A stretch of 64,000 nt of DNA from an uncultured Prevotella sp. (lineage in GTDB: Bacteria > Bacteroidota > Bacteroidia > Bacteroidales > Bacteroidaceae), in assembly GCA_944319915.1 (NCBI GenBank), contig CALUEY010000007.1:37296-101295 (forward strand), given 5' to 3'. The notes beneath the pieces were generated by a model that saw only the letters and a program-made list of their open reading frames with translations, ran no database searches and was not told where the DNA came from. The first letter of the stretch is position 1. Each line of letters opens with the position of its first letter. The position numbers and the translations under genes are program-made. Below are positions 6,983 to 14,814 of the stretch, in pieces.

Positions 6983-7870
6983 TCATTCAATCCTTATCCC
7001 ATCGTTGACAAGGTATGCATCCCAGAATGGTGATGTGAGCGAGCTTGCCCTATCTTTGCTCAGCCAAAACTTAATGTCGTTCAACCGGTCTTTCATCAGC
7101 GACTTGAACTGCTTTGGCAGCAACTTCTTAAGCCCTGTGGCATGGTATTGGTTGTCATCGATGAATATCACAGGAACATTCTTCATCCTTAGCTTGTTGT
7201 GCTTCACGAACACTGGAAGCAGTATTTCGGAGAACATCCCGAATGTCCTGTTGTAGTAAGCGTAGGGCATGGTCTTGATGTATTTCCTTGCCTTGAAGAG
7301 GATGCTGAACAAGAACTCGTTATACTGGCAGAACAAATCCCAAGGCATTACAGCCATGTTGAAGTTGTAGCTTTTGTTCCCGTTGAGATAGTTGAGCATC
7401 GTGTTCTCGTATTCGGGATAGAGCGACAAAAATACACGGAGGTATATTTGGGTTTGTTCCTCGGTCATGAACCTGGAAAACTTTTCAAACACAGACTCCC
7501 TTGAGGTGGCTGGCTTGGGCATAATGATGTCGTAGCCCTCAAGCAATTTAGGGATAAGCGATGTGTCTATGTCATTGTGGCTCACGCTTTGCTGGTAGTA
7601 CATCCAGGCCGCCCCGCCTGAAAACTTGAAGAACCTTCGGTAATGGCAAAGCCCTATTGTATCTACGCCAGTGAGATTCTTCCACGCCCAGTATTGTGCG
7701 GTAAGCTCGCAGAAGAAAGGGTTTAGTTCGCTGATGTTGTCGCCGCTGTCGTCCCCCGTCATGCCGAGAGCTTGTTTTGATAGTTTCTTGCCAACGTGTA
7801 TGGGCATGAAATTGGTGTCGTGCGGCAGTTCTGCTTGTTTGTGGCAGCATACGAGTATTTTGGTGTTCAT
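6983..7870 (-). CDS. DUF4422 domain protein, putative glycosyltransferase
   Basis: 295 residues. The N-terminus MNTKILVCCHKQAELP, the block LCHYRRFF and the C-terminal FNMAVMPWDLF region are characteristic of DUF4422 proteins. These are found in capsule and exopolysaccharide loci and are thought to be glycosyltransferases, some making galactofuranose linkages. That fits the upstream neighbour glf, whose product supplies UDP-galactofuranose; the stop of glf is five bases before this start. It is probably cytoplasmic, with no signal peptide. The exact linkage cannot be deduced. A longer in-frame ORF to 8059 overlaps glf and is not real. Confidence 0.85.
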   Translation of the reverse strand: MNTKILVCCHKQAELPHDTNFMPIHVGKKLSKQALGMTGDDSGDNISELNPFFCELTAQYWAWKNLTGVDTIGLCHYRRFFKFSGGAAWMYYQQSVSHNDIDTSLIPKLLEGYDIIMPKPATSRESVFEKFSRFMTEEQTQIYLRVFLSLYPEYENTMLNYLNGNKSYNFNMAVMPWDLFCQYNEFLFSILFKARKYIKTMPYAYYNRTFGMFSEILLPVFVKHNKLRMKNVPVIFIDDNQYHATGLKKLLPKQFKSLMKDRLNDIKFWLSKDRASSLTSPFWDAYLVNDGIRIE

Positions 7871-7875
7871 GTGTC

Positions 7876-9006
7876 TTAGTTTTTGAATTTGTTCATGACT
7901 TTTTCTACGATGGGGGCCATGTCGTAATATTTGTATTCGGCGAGTCGCCCCCCGAAGATAACGTTTCCTTCTTGGTCGGCCAGGGCCTTGTACTTGGCGT
8001 AAAGCTCGGAGTTTGCCCGGTCGTTCACGGGATAGTAAGGCTCCATGCCGTCTTCCCATTCTGTGGAGTATTCCTTGGATATCACTGTCTTCGGGCAGTC
8101 GTACACATCGCGTCCGAACATCTCGAAATGCTTGTGCTCTATGATGCGGGTGTAGGGTACGCTGCGCTCTGTGTAGTTGACGACCGCGTTGCCCTGGAAG
8201 TTAGGCTTGTCTATTATTTGCTCATCGAACCTTACCGTGCGGTAGTTCAGCTTGCCGAACCGGTAGCCGAAGAACTCGTCAATCTTGCCGGTGAACACAA
8301 TCTTGCAGGCAATGTTCTCCCAATGCCGGCGGTCTGCGAAGAAGTCTGCGCCAGTCTTGGTCTCCACACCGCTGAGCAGCCCGGCTATGAGCTTGTTGTA
8401 TCCTCCGATGGGTATGCCTTGGTAGAGGTCGTTGAAATAGTTGTTGTCGAACACCATGCGCACCGGCAGCCGCTTGATGATGAACGCCGGCAAGTCTGCG
8501 CATTCGCGCCCCCATTGCTTCTCGGTGTAGCCTTTTATTAGCTTTTCGTAGATGTCGTGGCCTATCAGCACTTGGGCCTGCTCCTCAAGGTTGCGTGGCT
8601 CGGCGGCCCCGTCGGCCTGCATCCTGGCCACGGCGTCGGCTCTTTGGCGGTCTATCATGGCTTGCGCTTGCTCGGGTGTGGTCACGCCCCACATTTGGTA
8701 GAAGGTGTTCATGTTGAACGGGAGGTTGTACAGCTTGCCCTTGTAGTTGGCCACGGGAGAGTTGGTATATCTGTTGAACTCCACTATAGAGTTGACAAAC
8801 TCCCACACTTCCTTGTTGGAGGTGTGGAATATGTGCGCCCCGTATTTATGTACATTGATGCCTTCGATGTTCTCGCAATAGACGTTGCCGCCCAAGTGCT
8901 GCCGCTTGTCGATTACGAGGCACTGTTTGCCCCGCTGCCTCGCGAAGTATGCGAACGTGGCCCCAAACAGTCCGGAGCCAACGATCAGGTAGTCGTATTT
9001 TCCCAT
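7876..9006 (-). CDS. glf: UDP-galactopyranose mutase
   Basis: 376 residues. The N-terminal FAD-binding fold starts MGKYDYLIVGSGLFGATFAY (G-x-G-x-x-G) and is followed by GGNVYCENIEGINVHKYGAHIFHT, the GLF signature. PNFQGNAVVNYTERSVPYTRI and GRLAEYKYYDM near the C-terminus are also family blocks. The flavoenzyme interconverts UDP-galactopyranose and UDP-galactofuranose in the cytoplasm, the precursor for galactofuranose in surface glycans. It is the middle gene of a three-gene operon (flippase, glf, DUF4422) with gaps of about five bases. Confidence 0.95.
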   Translation of the reverse strand: MGKYDYLIVGSGLFGATFAYFARQRGKQCLVIDKRQHLGGNVYCENIEGINVHKYGAHIFHTSNKEVWEFVNSIVEFNRYTNSPVANYKGKLYNLPFNMNTFYQMWGVTTPEQAQAMIDRQRADAVARMQADGAAEPRNLEEQAQVLIGHDIYEKLIKGYTEKQWGRECADLPAFIIKRLPVRMVFDNNYFNDLYQGIPIGGYNKLIAGLLSGVETKTGADFFADRRHWENIACKIVFTGKIDEFFGYRFGKLNYRTVRFDEQIIDKPNFQGNAVVNYTERSVPYTRIIEHKHFEMFGRDVYDCPKTVISKEYSTEWEDGMEPYYPVNDRANSELYAKYKALADQEGNVIFGGRLAEYKYYDMAPIVEKVMNKFKN

Positions 9007-9011
9007 TCTCG

Positions 9012-10469
9012 TTATTTTGTTTTGCGCCTCCACTTGTTGGCGATGGCGCTTGTTATCATCTTGGCTATCTCGTCGTGCAGTGCCATGAGGCACGCCCCGT
9101 AAGTCATTATCCCGGCCACCACCATCGCAAGGAGCGTGGCCAGATTGCTCCACCCTTGGCGGCCGATGGCGAAAAGGGCCAGGCCCATCACTGCTGCGGC
9201 AGCGATGTAGTTGAGGTATTGGCGCTTCACGAGCGTTATTGGTATGTATTTCCTGCCTATTGCGTACATGGAGCCGGTCACCACCATCTCTGTAGCTGCG
9301 AAGGCCGCGGCTGTGCCGTACTGTGCGAAGCGGGGTATAAGCAGCAAGTTGAGCGTTACGTTGGCGACAGCTCCAAGGAACGTGCAGGCGATTACGAGGT
9401 TTATCTTGCCGAGGGGATAGAGTATCTGCATGCCCAGTACTCCCGATATGCCTATCGATACTATGTTTACTGCCACTATCTGTGACGCGAGGATGGATGG
9501 GGCGAAGCCGTCGCCGCTGAGCAGCAGCACACCGCTGCGGCTCGTGAAGAACAAGCCTACGGCAAGGGGGATGGATATGGCGATGATGAAGTCGTATGAC
9601 TTTTGCACCACGGCCTTGAACTCTTCGAGCCTATTTTCTGCCACAAGGTTGGAAGCCCGCGGCAGCATAACCGCACCGAGTGAGCTGGACACGCTCATGG
9701 TGATGGACATTAGCCTTGTGGCTGCGGTGAAGTAGCCTACCGCAGCTACGCCTTTCATGAATCCGAGCAGCACTGTGTTGAGCTGCAGGTATATGCTCGT
9801 GATGACGGTGAACGCGAAGATGTGTAGCGCGGGCTTTAGGTGGCGGGCAGGCTTTAGCTTCCTGAGGCTCAGGCTCTTGCGGTTTATGAAGTGCCTGAGG
9901 CGGGCGAAGTTGAAGATGTTGCCGCCAAGAACGCCGAACACGTTGTAGGCTCCATACCACATGATGTCGTCTTTTGTCTTTACGAAAACGAACAGCAGGA
10001 CGACAGACACCGACTTGACCACGAGTCCGCGCACAGCGATGTATTTGAAATCTTCAGTACCTTGATAGAACCATTCGCAGCCTATGGCCGTGAAGAAGAT
10101 GGTGGCGCTCAAGAGGAGAAACAGCGGAATGTTTGCCTGTACGTCGGCCACGGTCATGCATATCACCGCCACGGCCACGTAGCCTGCCATCGTCAGCATG
10201 GCATGGAGCAACAGTATCTCCACGGTCACAGACGACATCTTGGCCGGGTCGTTCCTTACCTTTGCCACTTCGCGTATGGCGTACATCGGTATCCCAAGGC
10301 AAGTGAACAGGCTGATGTATGATATGATGGAGCTGAAGAACTGCACTTGCCCGATGCCGTCCGCCATCATGATGCGCGAAGCGTATGGGAACGTAATCAG
10401 CGGAAAGAGCAACTTCGACAGTGAGTCGGCCAAGTTAAATATGTAGTTAGACTTTATGGACCGTGGCAT
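9012..10469 (-). CDS. Wzx-like polysaccharide flippase
   Basis: 485 residues with 12-14 predicted membrane helices. The N-terminus (MPRSIKSNYIFNLADSLSKLL, then FPYASRIMMADGIGQVQF) is typical of oligosaccharide flippases of the MOP superfamily, and family block EWFYQGTEDFKYIA is present. It should move lipid-linked oligosaccharides across the inner membrane. It is the first gene of the operon, with a good promoter at 10525-10556. The operon has no initiating phosphosugar transferase or polymerase, so it must work with genes elsewhere. Confidence 0.88.
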   Translation of the reverse strand: MPRSIKSNYIFNLADSLSKLLFPLITFPYASRIMMADGIGQVQFFSSIISYISLFTCLGIPMYAIREVAKVRNDPAKMSSVTVEILLLHAMLTMAGYVAVAVICMTVADVQANIPLFLLLSATIFFTAIGCEWFYQGTEDFKYIAVRGLVVKSVSVVLLFVFVKTKDDIMWYGAYNVFGVLGGNIFNFARLRHFINRKSLSLRKLKPARHLKPALHIFAFTVITSIYLQLNTVLLGFMKGVAAVGYFTAATRLMSITMSVSSSLGAVMLPRASNLVAENRLEEFKAVVQKSYDFIIAISIPLAVGLFFTSRSGVLLLSGDGFAPSILASQIVAVNIVSIGISGVLGMQILYPLGKINLVIACTFLGAVANVTLNLLLIPRFAQYGTAAAFAATEMVVTGSMYAIGRKYIPITLVKRQYLNYIAAAAVMGLALFAIGRQGWSNLATLLAMVVAGIMTYGACLMALHDEIAKMITSAIANKWRRKTK

Positions 10470-10524
10470 ATCGCTCGTTGGTGGCTTGCTGGCATTGTTT
10501 TGCCGCCATGCTTGGCAGCAGTTG

Positions 10525-10556
10525 CAAAGTTAGCGTAAAATATTTTAAGCGACAAA
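10525..10556 (-). promoter_or_regulatory. Promoter of the flippase-glf-DUF4422 operon
   Basis: On the minus strand TTTG (10556-10553), a 20-base spacer and TAACTTTG (10532-10525). The predicted leader is about 50 nt. Confidence 0.7.
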
Positions 10557-10702
10557 CTTTTTTTGATTCAAAATTGGTTTTCTGTGGCTTGGGGGCTCTT
10601 TCTGTCGCCGTGGCTCTGCTTAGTAGCTCTTTGGATTGTTCCGTCCAATGGTTTGCCGTGGATTGCCGTGATGTTTCTTTGTTATTGTTCCGCAGGGCTT
10701 GG

Positions 10703-10821
10703 CGGGCAAAATGACGGGAGCTACGGCAAAAGAACAGCCGGAAAGGACACCGCACGCCATGGGCAAAGGGGCATCGGGCATAGGATGAGTGATGCTGTAA
10801 TAACTCAAAAACAGTTTCTTA
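10703..10821. repeat. Dispersed repeat, second copy of 6147-6263
   Basis: About 118 bp matching the repeat before vsr, from GCGGGCAAAATGA through CAGCCGGAAAGGACACCGC and GCCATGGGCAAAG to CAGTTTCTTA. There is no coding sense in common between the copies. Confidence 0.65.
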
Positions 10822-10967
10822 GGGCTGCACCTGGCAGCGGGATGGCGCCTTTGGCGAGCCTTGCTGCGCGTTTGTTCGGATGCCGCTTTTGTCATGTTTT
10901 TTCGTTTTCTGCGCCAGCTTGGCTAACTATCTGGCTTACAAGCCTTTGCCATTGCGGTCGTTTTGCG

Positions 10968-11055
10968 TTGCGATATAGGCCGTTTCGCCTTGCAAAACAG
11001 CCCATCTTGCAGCCCCAAACGGCCTGTTTCGCGGCTTGAAATGGCCTGCCATGCT
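10968..11055. repeat. 22-bp tandem palindromic array, 4 units
   Basis: Units at 10968-10989, 10990-11011, 11012-11033 and 11034-11055. Unit 3 contains CCAAACGGCCTGTTTCGC. A GCGCCAGCTTGGCTAAC flank precedes it, similar to flanks of the arrays at 34559 and 49227. It lies between divergent promoters. Confidence 0.85.
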
Positions 11056-11245
11056 TTATGGAAGCATATATGTCAATGTTTTTCGCAGTGCCGGGTGTAA
11101 TGCGGTATAAGGGCCGTTTGGTGTTGCCATGCCTGTCCGGCCTGCCGTGGCAGGCCCGCTCGGCCAGCCTGGGTGCGGTGCATCGCTTCTTGATGTAGGT
11201 CAACCTGAATGTCAATTCTTTCAGTCTAAATATCAAATAGCAATG

Positions 11246-11274
11246 TTGATTTAGCAAAGATGGATGTATTTTTG
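11246..11274 (+). promoter_or_regulatory. rhaD promoter
   Basis: TTG (11246-11248), an 18-base spacer and TATTTTTG (11267-11274), 32 bases before the rhaD ATG. The AT-rich sequence before it could hold activator sites but no clear repeat is seen. Confidence 0.55.
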
Positions 11275-11306
11275 CAAGCAATATAATTTAATACATAAAA
11301 CAAAAA

Positions 11307-12116
11307 ATGGACAGTATATTGGTTGGTCGTGAAGCCTTGAAGAAGGAAATCGACAAGATAGCAGAAGTGGCCGGGTATCTCTGGCAGAACGGTTGGGCCG
11401 AGCGCAACGGCGGCAACATCACCGTCAACATCACTGACCTCGTGGACGACGGCATACGCCAGCTGCCAGCCATCAGCGAAGTAAAGCAGATAGGCGTAAA
11501 GCTGCCCGCCCTCAAGGGCTGCTACTTCTATTGCAAGGGTACGGGCAAGCGCATGCGCGACCTCGCCCGCTGGCCCATGGACAACGGGAGCGTAATCCGC
11601 ATACTCGATGACTGCGAGAGCTACGTCATCATAGCCGACAGCCCCGTGCAGCCCACGAGCGAGCTGCCGTCGCACCTCACCGTCCACGCTCACCTCATTG
11701 AGACCGGCTCGCCATACAAGGCCACCGTACACACCCACCCGATAGAGCTTGTGGCAATGAGCCACTCAAAGAAGTTCCTCGGCAAGGACGTGCTCACCCG
11801 GATTCTATGGAGCATGATTCCCGAGACCAAGGCGTTCTGCCCGCTGGGCCTGGGCGTGGTTCCCTACGAGCTGCCCGGCTCAAACAAGCTGGCCGACGCC
11901 ACGCTCAAGGAGCTTGAGGACTACGACGTGGTGCTATGGGAGAAGCACGGCGTGTTTGCCAAGGGCCTCGACGTGATGGACGCTTTCGACCAGATTGACG
12001 TTCTCTCCAAGAGCGCCAAGATTTACATCGACGCCAAATGCATGGGCTTTGAGCCTGACGGCATGACCGACGAGCAGATGGCCGAGATGACAAGGGCGTT
12101 CAACCTGCCCAAGTGA
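11307..12116 (+). CDS. rhaD: Rhamnulose-1-phosphate aldolase
   Basis: 269 residues, class II aldolase/adducin fold. The catalytic Glu is in WAERNGGNIT, zinc ligands are in VHAHLI and VHTHPIELV, and a further His is in LWEKHGVFAKG. It cleaves L-rhamnulose-1-phosphate to dihydroxyacetone phosphate and L-lactaldehyde, the last step of rhamnose catabolism. Permease, isomerase and kinase genes are on the opposite strand 1.5-6 kb away, so the regulon is split into two transcription units. The ATG at 11307 follows an A-rich leader typical of the phylum. Confidence 0.95.
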   Translation: MDSILVGREALKKEIDKIAEVAGYLWQNGWAERNGGNITVNITDLVDDGIRQLPAISEVKQIGVKLPALKGCYFYCKGTGKRMRDLARWPMDNGSVIRILDDCESYVIIADSPVQPTSELPSHLTVHAHLIETGSPYKATVHTHPIELVAMSHSKKFLGKDVLTRILWSMIPETKAFCPLGLGVVPYELPGSNKLADATLKELEDYDVVLWEKHGVFAKGLDVMDAFDQIDVLSKSAKIYIDAKCMGFEPDGMTDEQMAEMTRAFNLPK

Positions 12117-12174
12117 GCAAACAACTACTGACAACATATAACACTCATTATTACTTACTTTTGATAAACCAAGG

Positions 12175-12207
12175 GTCCCGTGGCTGTGAAGTTACGGGAC
12201 TTTTTTT
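12175..12207 (+). terminator. Intrinsic terminator of rhaD
   Basis: GTCCCGT (12175-12181) pairs with ACGGGAC (12194-12200), followed by seven T residues. Confidence 0.88.
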
Positions 12208-12254
12208 GTCCACGTGGCCCGTTGGCGAGGGCCGGGCTGTTGTTGGCCTAAGGA

Positions 12255-12517
12255 TTGTGGGGCTGTGGCCTGGGCGATGCCGATGCTGACGATGTGGCGC
12301 AGGACACGCTGCTGCGCTTGTGGACGCTGCATTCGCCTACGATGTGGCCATGTGCAGGGCCGACAGCTTGGCGGAGGTTGAGCTGCGGCAGATGGCCAGG
12401 CAGCAGGCTTTGGCTATGGAATTCGTCGAGGCTTTGGGCGAGATTCAGTCTGAGGCCGCTGACAGGACCCTGGCCGCCGTGGGTGGTGAAGGACGCAGTG
12501 AAGATATTGTTTACTGA
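12255..12517 (+). pseudogene. Remnant of an ECF sigma factor-like gene
   Basis: One frame reads GDADADDVAQDTLLRLWTLH, resembling the region 2 helix of ECF sigma factors (D-A-x-D-x-x-Q-x-x-x-L-x-L-W). It then loses sense, and a second frame (12320-12517) continues as a helical, charged segment (AEVELRQMARQQALAMEFV) up to a stop 20 bases before the next gene. Ends and internal segments of a full sigma gene are missing. In Bacteroidales, small ECF sigma genes often head operons of secreted unknown proteins, which fits the following gene. The assignment rests on one short motif. Confidence 0.45.
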
Positions 12518-12537
12518 TAATATAAAACTAATTGCTT

Positions 12538-13344
12538 ATGAAGAGAAGTGTTCTTTTATGTGCGGCCGGCCTTGCGCTGGGCTTCGCGCCGGTGCGCCTT
12601 GCCGCACAGCACAGCATGGGCGAGGCCATACAGGGCTATGCTGAGGTGCGCACGGGCACCGATTATTTCATGTCGAGCATCCGCACGTGGCCGGATAGCA
12701 CAGTGCGCGGAGGCATGCTGTATTCAAAGGGCTATTACTTCGGCATTCCGGAGAAAAAGCTCGGCGTGTTGCTCGACCCCATAAGGCGGGCCTATGAGTC
12801 CGACCGCGGCTCGGCATACGTGAGCTTTGAGAAGGATGTCCGCTCCCCGGCCAAGGATAAGATGGATGTGGCCTATGGCAAAAACATGGAGCTTACGGTG
12901 TCGTTTGGCGACCGGCCAAACTGCAATTGCCTTGTGCTTGCCGTGCGCGACACGGTGAACGCCGGCAAGAGATACGTCTACGGCATAGAGTGGCATGCCG
13001 ACCCCGACAAGCGCAAGCACGTGCTCGGCAGCATGTTCGTCATTCATGGGGCCGACCCGCAGCAGCTCGCAGGCAGGCGGCAGGCCGCGCTGTCGCCTAC
13101 GGCGGCACAGCTGGAGGCCATTGAAAAGCTCGCCGCAATGTCGCCAGGAGAGCTTGCCGGACTTGATGCGGCACTGCGGAGCGACATAGAAGACATAGCC
13201 GCGATGAGCCGCATGATGCTCAAAAATGCTTCTGCCGAGGCTACCGCGAAGGATACCATAGCCACTGAGGACGATTTTCTGGATATGTTTGAGAAGCTTC
13301 GTTATGCATACATCAAGGCCGTCAAGGGCGCGACAAGTCGATGA
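12538..13344 (+). CDS. Secreted hypothetical protein
   Basis: 268 residues with a signal peptide (MKRSVLLCAAGLALGFAPVRLAAQ). The mature part starts with HSMGEAIQGYAEVRTGTDYFMSS, has a beta-rich middle and ends in a charged helical segment. I do not recognise a domain. It follows the sigma-like remnant, as secreted proteins of ECF-sigma operons do. Its stop overlaps the ATG of a 60-codon frame that reads like a C-terminal continuation, so this gene may be frameshifted near 13335. The ATG at 12538 is preferred over the TTG two codons earlier. Confidence 0.7.
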   Translation: MKRSVLLCAAGLALGFAPVRLAAQHSMGEAIQGYAEVRTGTDYFMSSIRTWPDSTVRGGMLYSKGYYFGIPEKKLGVLLDPIRRAYESDRGSAYVSFEKDVRSPAKDKMDVAYGKNMELTVSFGDRPNCNCLVLAVRDTVNAGKRYVYGIEWHADPDKRKHVLGSMFVIHGADPQQLAGRRQAALSPTAAQLEAIEKLAAMSPGELAGLDAALRSDIEDIAAMSRMMLKNASAEATAKDTIATEDDFLDMFEKLRYAYIKAVKGATSR

Positions 13345-13523
13345 TGCCGGCCAGTCTTGCCCGCAAGATGCTTGACTTGTGCCGCAAGCACTCCCGGTTG
13401 GTGTCGGAGTCTGTGCGTGAGAATGCTCTTACCGCTGGCTTGGTGGACATGGTTCAGGCGTCGAAGGATAACTATCTGATGCTTTTGCTCAATGAGGCTG
13501 TAACGATCATGGGCGAACGTTAA
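13341..13523 (+). CDS. Small ORF, possible displaced C-terminus of the preceding protein
   Basis: 60 codons starting in an ATGA overlap with the previous stop. The product is helical (LARKMLDLCRKHSRLVSESV, then NYLMLLLNEAVTIMGER) and uses codons like its neighbours. Either it is a translationally coupled small protein, or a one-base frameshift has cut off the tail of the preceding gene. The second is favoured because the preceding protein ends abruptly within a helical region and this ORF has no start-site features of its own. Confidence 0.45.
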   Translation: MMPASLARKMLDLCRKHSRLVSESVRENALTAGLVDMVQASKDNYLMLLLNEAVTIMGER

Positions 13524-13545
13524 GGCACTACCAGCATCAGCCGGC

Positions 13546-13588
13546 AGAAAAATCCCCGCCGCAGGCATGAGTCGCCACGGCGGGGATT
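13546..13588 (-). terminator. Terminator of rhaT, probably bidirectional
   Basis: AATCCCCGCCG (13551-13561) and CGGCGGGGATT (13578-13588) pair perfectly over 11 bases. On the minus strand the stem is followed by a T run (the A residues at 13547-13551). Confidence 0.8.
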
Positions 13589-13619
13589 ACGCATTTCTTG
13601 CCGGTCATCCCATAACTGA

Positions 13620-14654
13620 TTATATCAGCTGTGGCAGGAACGACGATATGATGAGCACGATGATGCCCACTATGAGCACTCCGATGGTCTTTGGCGAGCA
13701 GCCTTTCCACTCCTTGAGGATGATGCCCCACACGTTTGAGAACACCACGTTGAGAGCCATGAGGATGCAGAACGCGAGCGTGGTGAGCGTAGGCGAGGAG
13801 GTGAGGAAGCCCTTGCCGAGCGACAGTCCGAAGAACTGGCTGTACCACAGTGCGCCTGCCAGCAGGCAGAACACAATGTTGTTGCCCCACACGCCAGCTT
13901 TCTTGTAGTCGCCCCAGGTGTTGTTCTTGCTGTTCTGGTAGAAGCAATAGATGGCGTTGGTTACGAAGCCGCCCAGCGTAACGAGCATCGTGGCGGGCAG
14001 CGTTTTGTACATATCGGGAGTGAGGTCGCCGAAGTTGATGTCCTTGCCAAACTCCAGGCCCACGTTGAAGCAGCCGCTCATGAAGCCGGCAAGCAGGGCG
14101 ATGGCCAGTCCTTTGGTGAAGTTGAAGTCCTTCACGGCCTCGCGCTTCGCCTCCTCGGAGAGCGAAGAGGCCTTCATAGAGCCGGCCACGCCTATGATGG
14201 CGATGCCGAGCAGGGTGACCACCACGCCGAGTATGACGGCGAAGGTGAGCGAGCTTAGCGCATTGAGCTCGGGGAAGAAGATGTTGAGCAGCACCGGGCC
14301 CATTATCGTTCCGAGGCCGGCGCAGGTGCCGAGCGATATGCTCTGGCCCAGGGCCACGCCCAAGTAGCGCATGGAGAGGCCGAAGGTGAGCCCGCCAACG
14401 CCCCATAGCACGCCGAAGAGTATGGTCATCCAGATGTTGAACGAGGCCTCGGCCGTGAACAGCTCCATGAGGCTGCGGCCCGCCGGGACGGCCAGCAGCG
14501 CGCCCAGCAGCGGCAGCACGAGCCATGCGAACACGCCCTGCACAATCCAGTAAGACTCCCAGCTCCAGTCCTTTATCTTGTTTATAGGCACGTAGCAGCT
14601 CGACTGGCAGAAGGCTCCCACGGCTATTATGAGCAGTCCTATGACTATGTCCAT
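13620..14654 (-). CDS. rhaT: L-rhamnose/proton symporter
   Basis: 344 residues with ten membrane helices, the RhaT topology and length. It begins MDIVIGLLIIAVGAFCQSSC; family-like segments include NKIKDWSWESYWIVQGVFAW and GLSMRYLGVALGQSISLG. It imports L-rhamnose with protons across the inner membrane. It is the last gene of rhaB-rhaA-rhaT on the minus strand, separated from rhaA by a 160-base gap that carries a long inverted, internally periodic repeat. Confidence 0.95.
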   Translation of the reverse strand: MDIVIGLLIIAVGAFCQSSCYVPINKIKDWSWESYWIVQGVFAWLVLPLLGALLAVPAGRSLMELFTAEASFNIWMTILFGVLWGVGGLTFGLSMRYLGVALGQSISLGTCAGLGTIMGPVLLNIFFPELNALSSLTFAVILGVVVTLLGIAIIGVAGSMKASSLSEEAKREAVKDFNFTKGLAIALLAGFMSGCFNVGLEFGKDINFGDLTPDMYKTLPATMLVTLGGFVTNAIYCFYQNSKNNTWGDYKKAGVWGNNIVFCLLAGALWYSQFFGLSLGKGFLTSSPTLTTLAFCILMALNVVFSNVWGIILKEWKGCSPKTIGVLIVGIIVLIISSFLPQLI

Positions 14655-14670
14655 TGTGATGTCTTTATTT

Positions 14671-14794
14671 AAGGAATTAAAGGAGTTACACGAAGTCAGA
14701 AGCAGTTAGGGGGCCGATGCCCGGCAGAATGCGTCTGCCCTGCCGGCATGGCTGTTGCCCTCTAACTCCCTCTAACTTCTTTTAACTCCTTTAA
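14671..14794. repeat. Inverted repeat with 10-bp internal periodicity between rhaA and rhaT
   Basis: The left arm (about 14671-14713) consists of 10-base steps AAGGAATTAA, AGGAGTTACA, CGAAGTCAGA, AGCAGTTAGG. The right arm (14758-14794) is close to its reverse complement (TAACTCCCTC, TAACTTCTTT, TAACTCCTTT). Between them ATGCCCGGCA and TGCCGGCAT form a hairpin. In the rhaBAT mRNA this would be a long stem that could stabilise the upstream part or limit rhaT expression. Elements of this look occur between Bacteroidales genes. Confidence 0.6.
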
Positions 14795-14814
14795 CGCGTT
14801 TGTTTGTTATTGTG

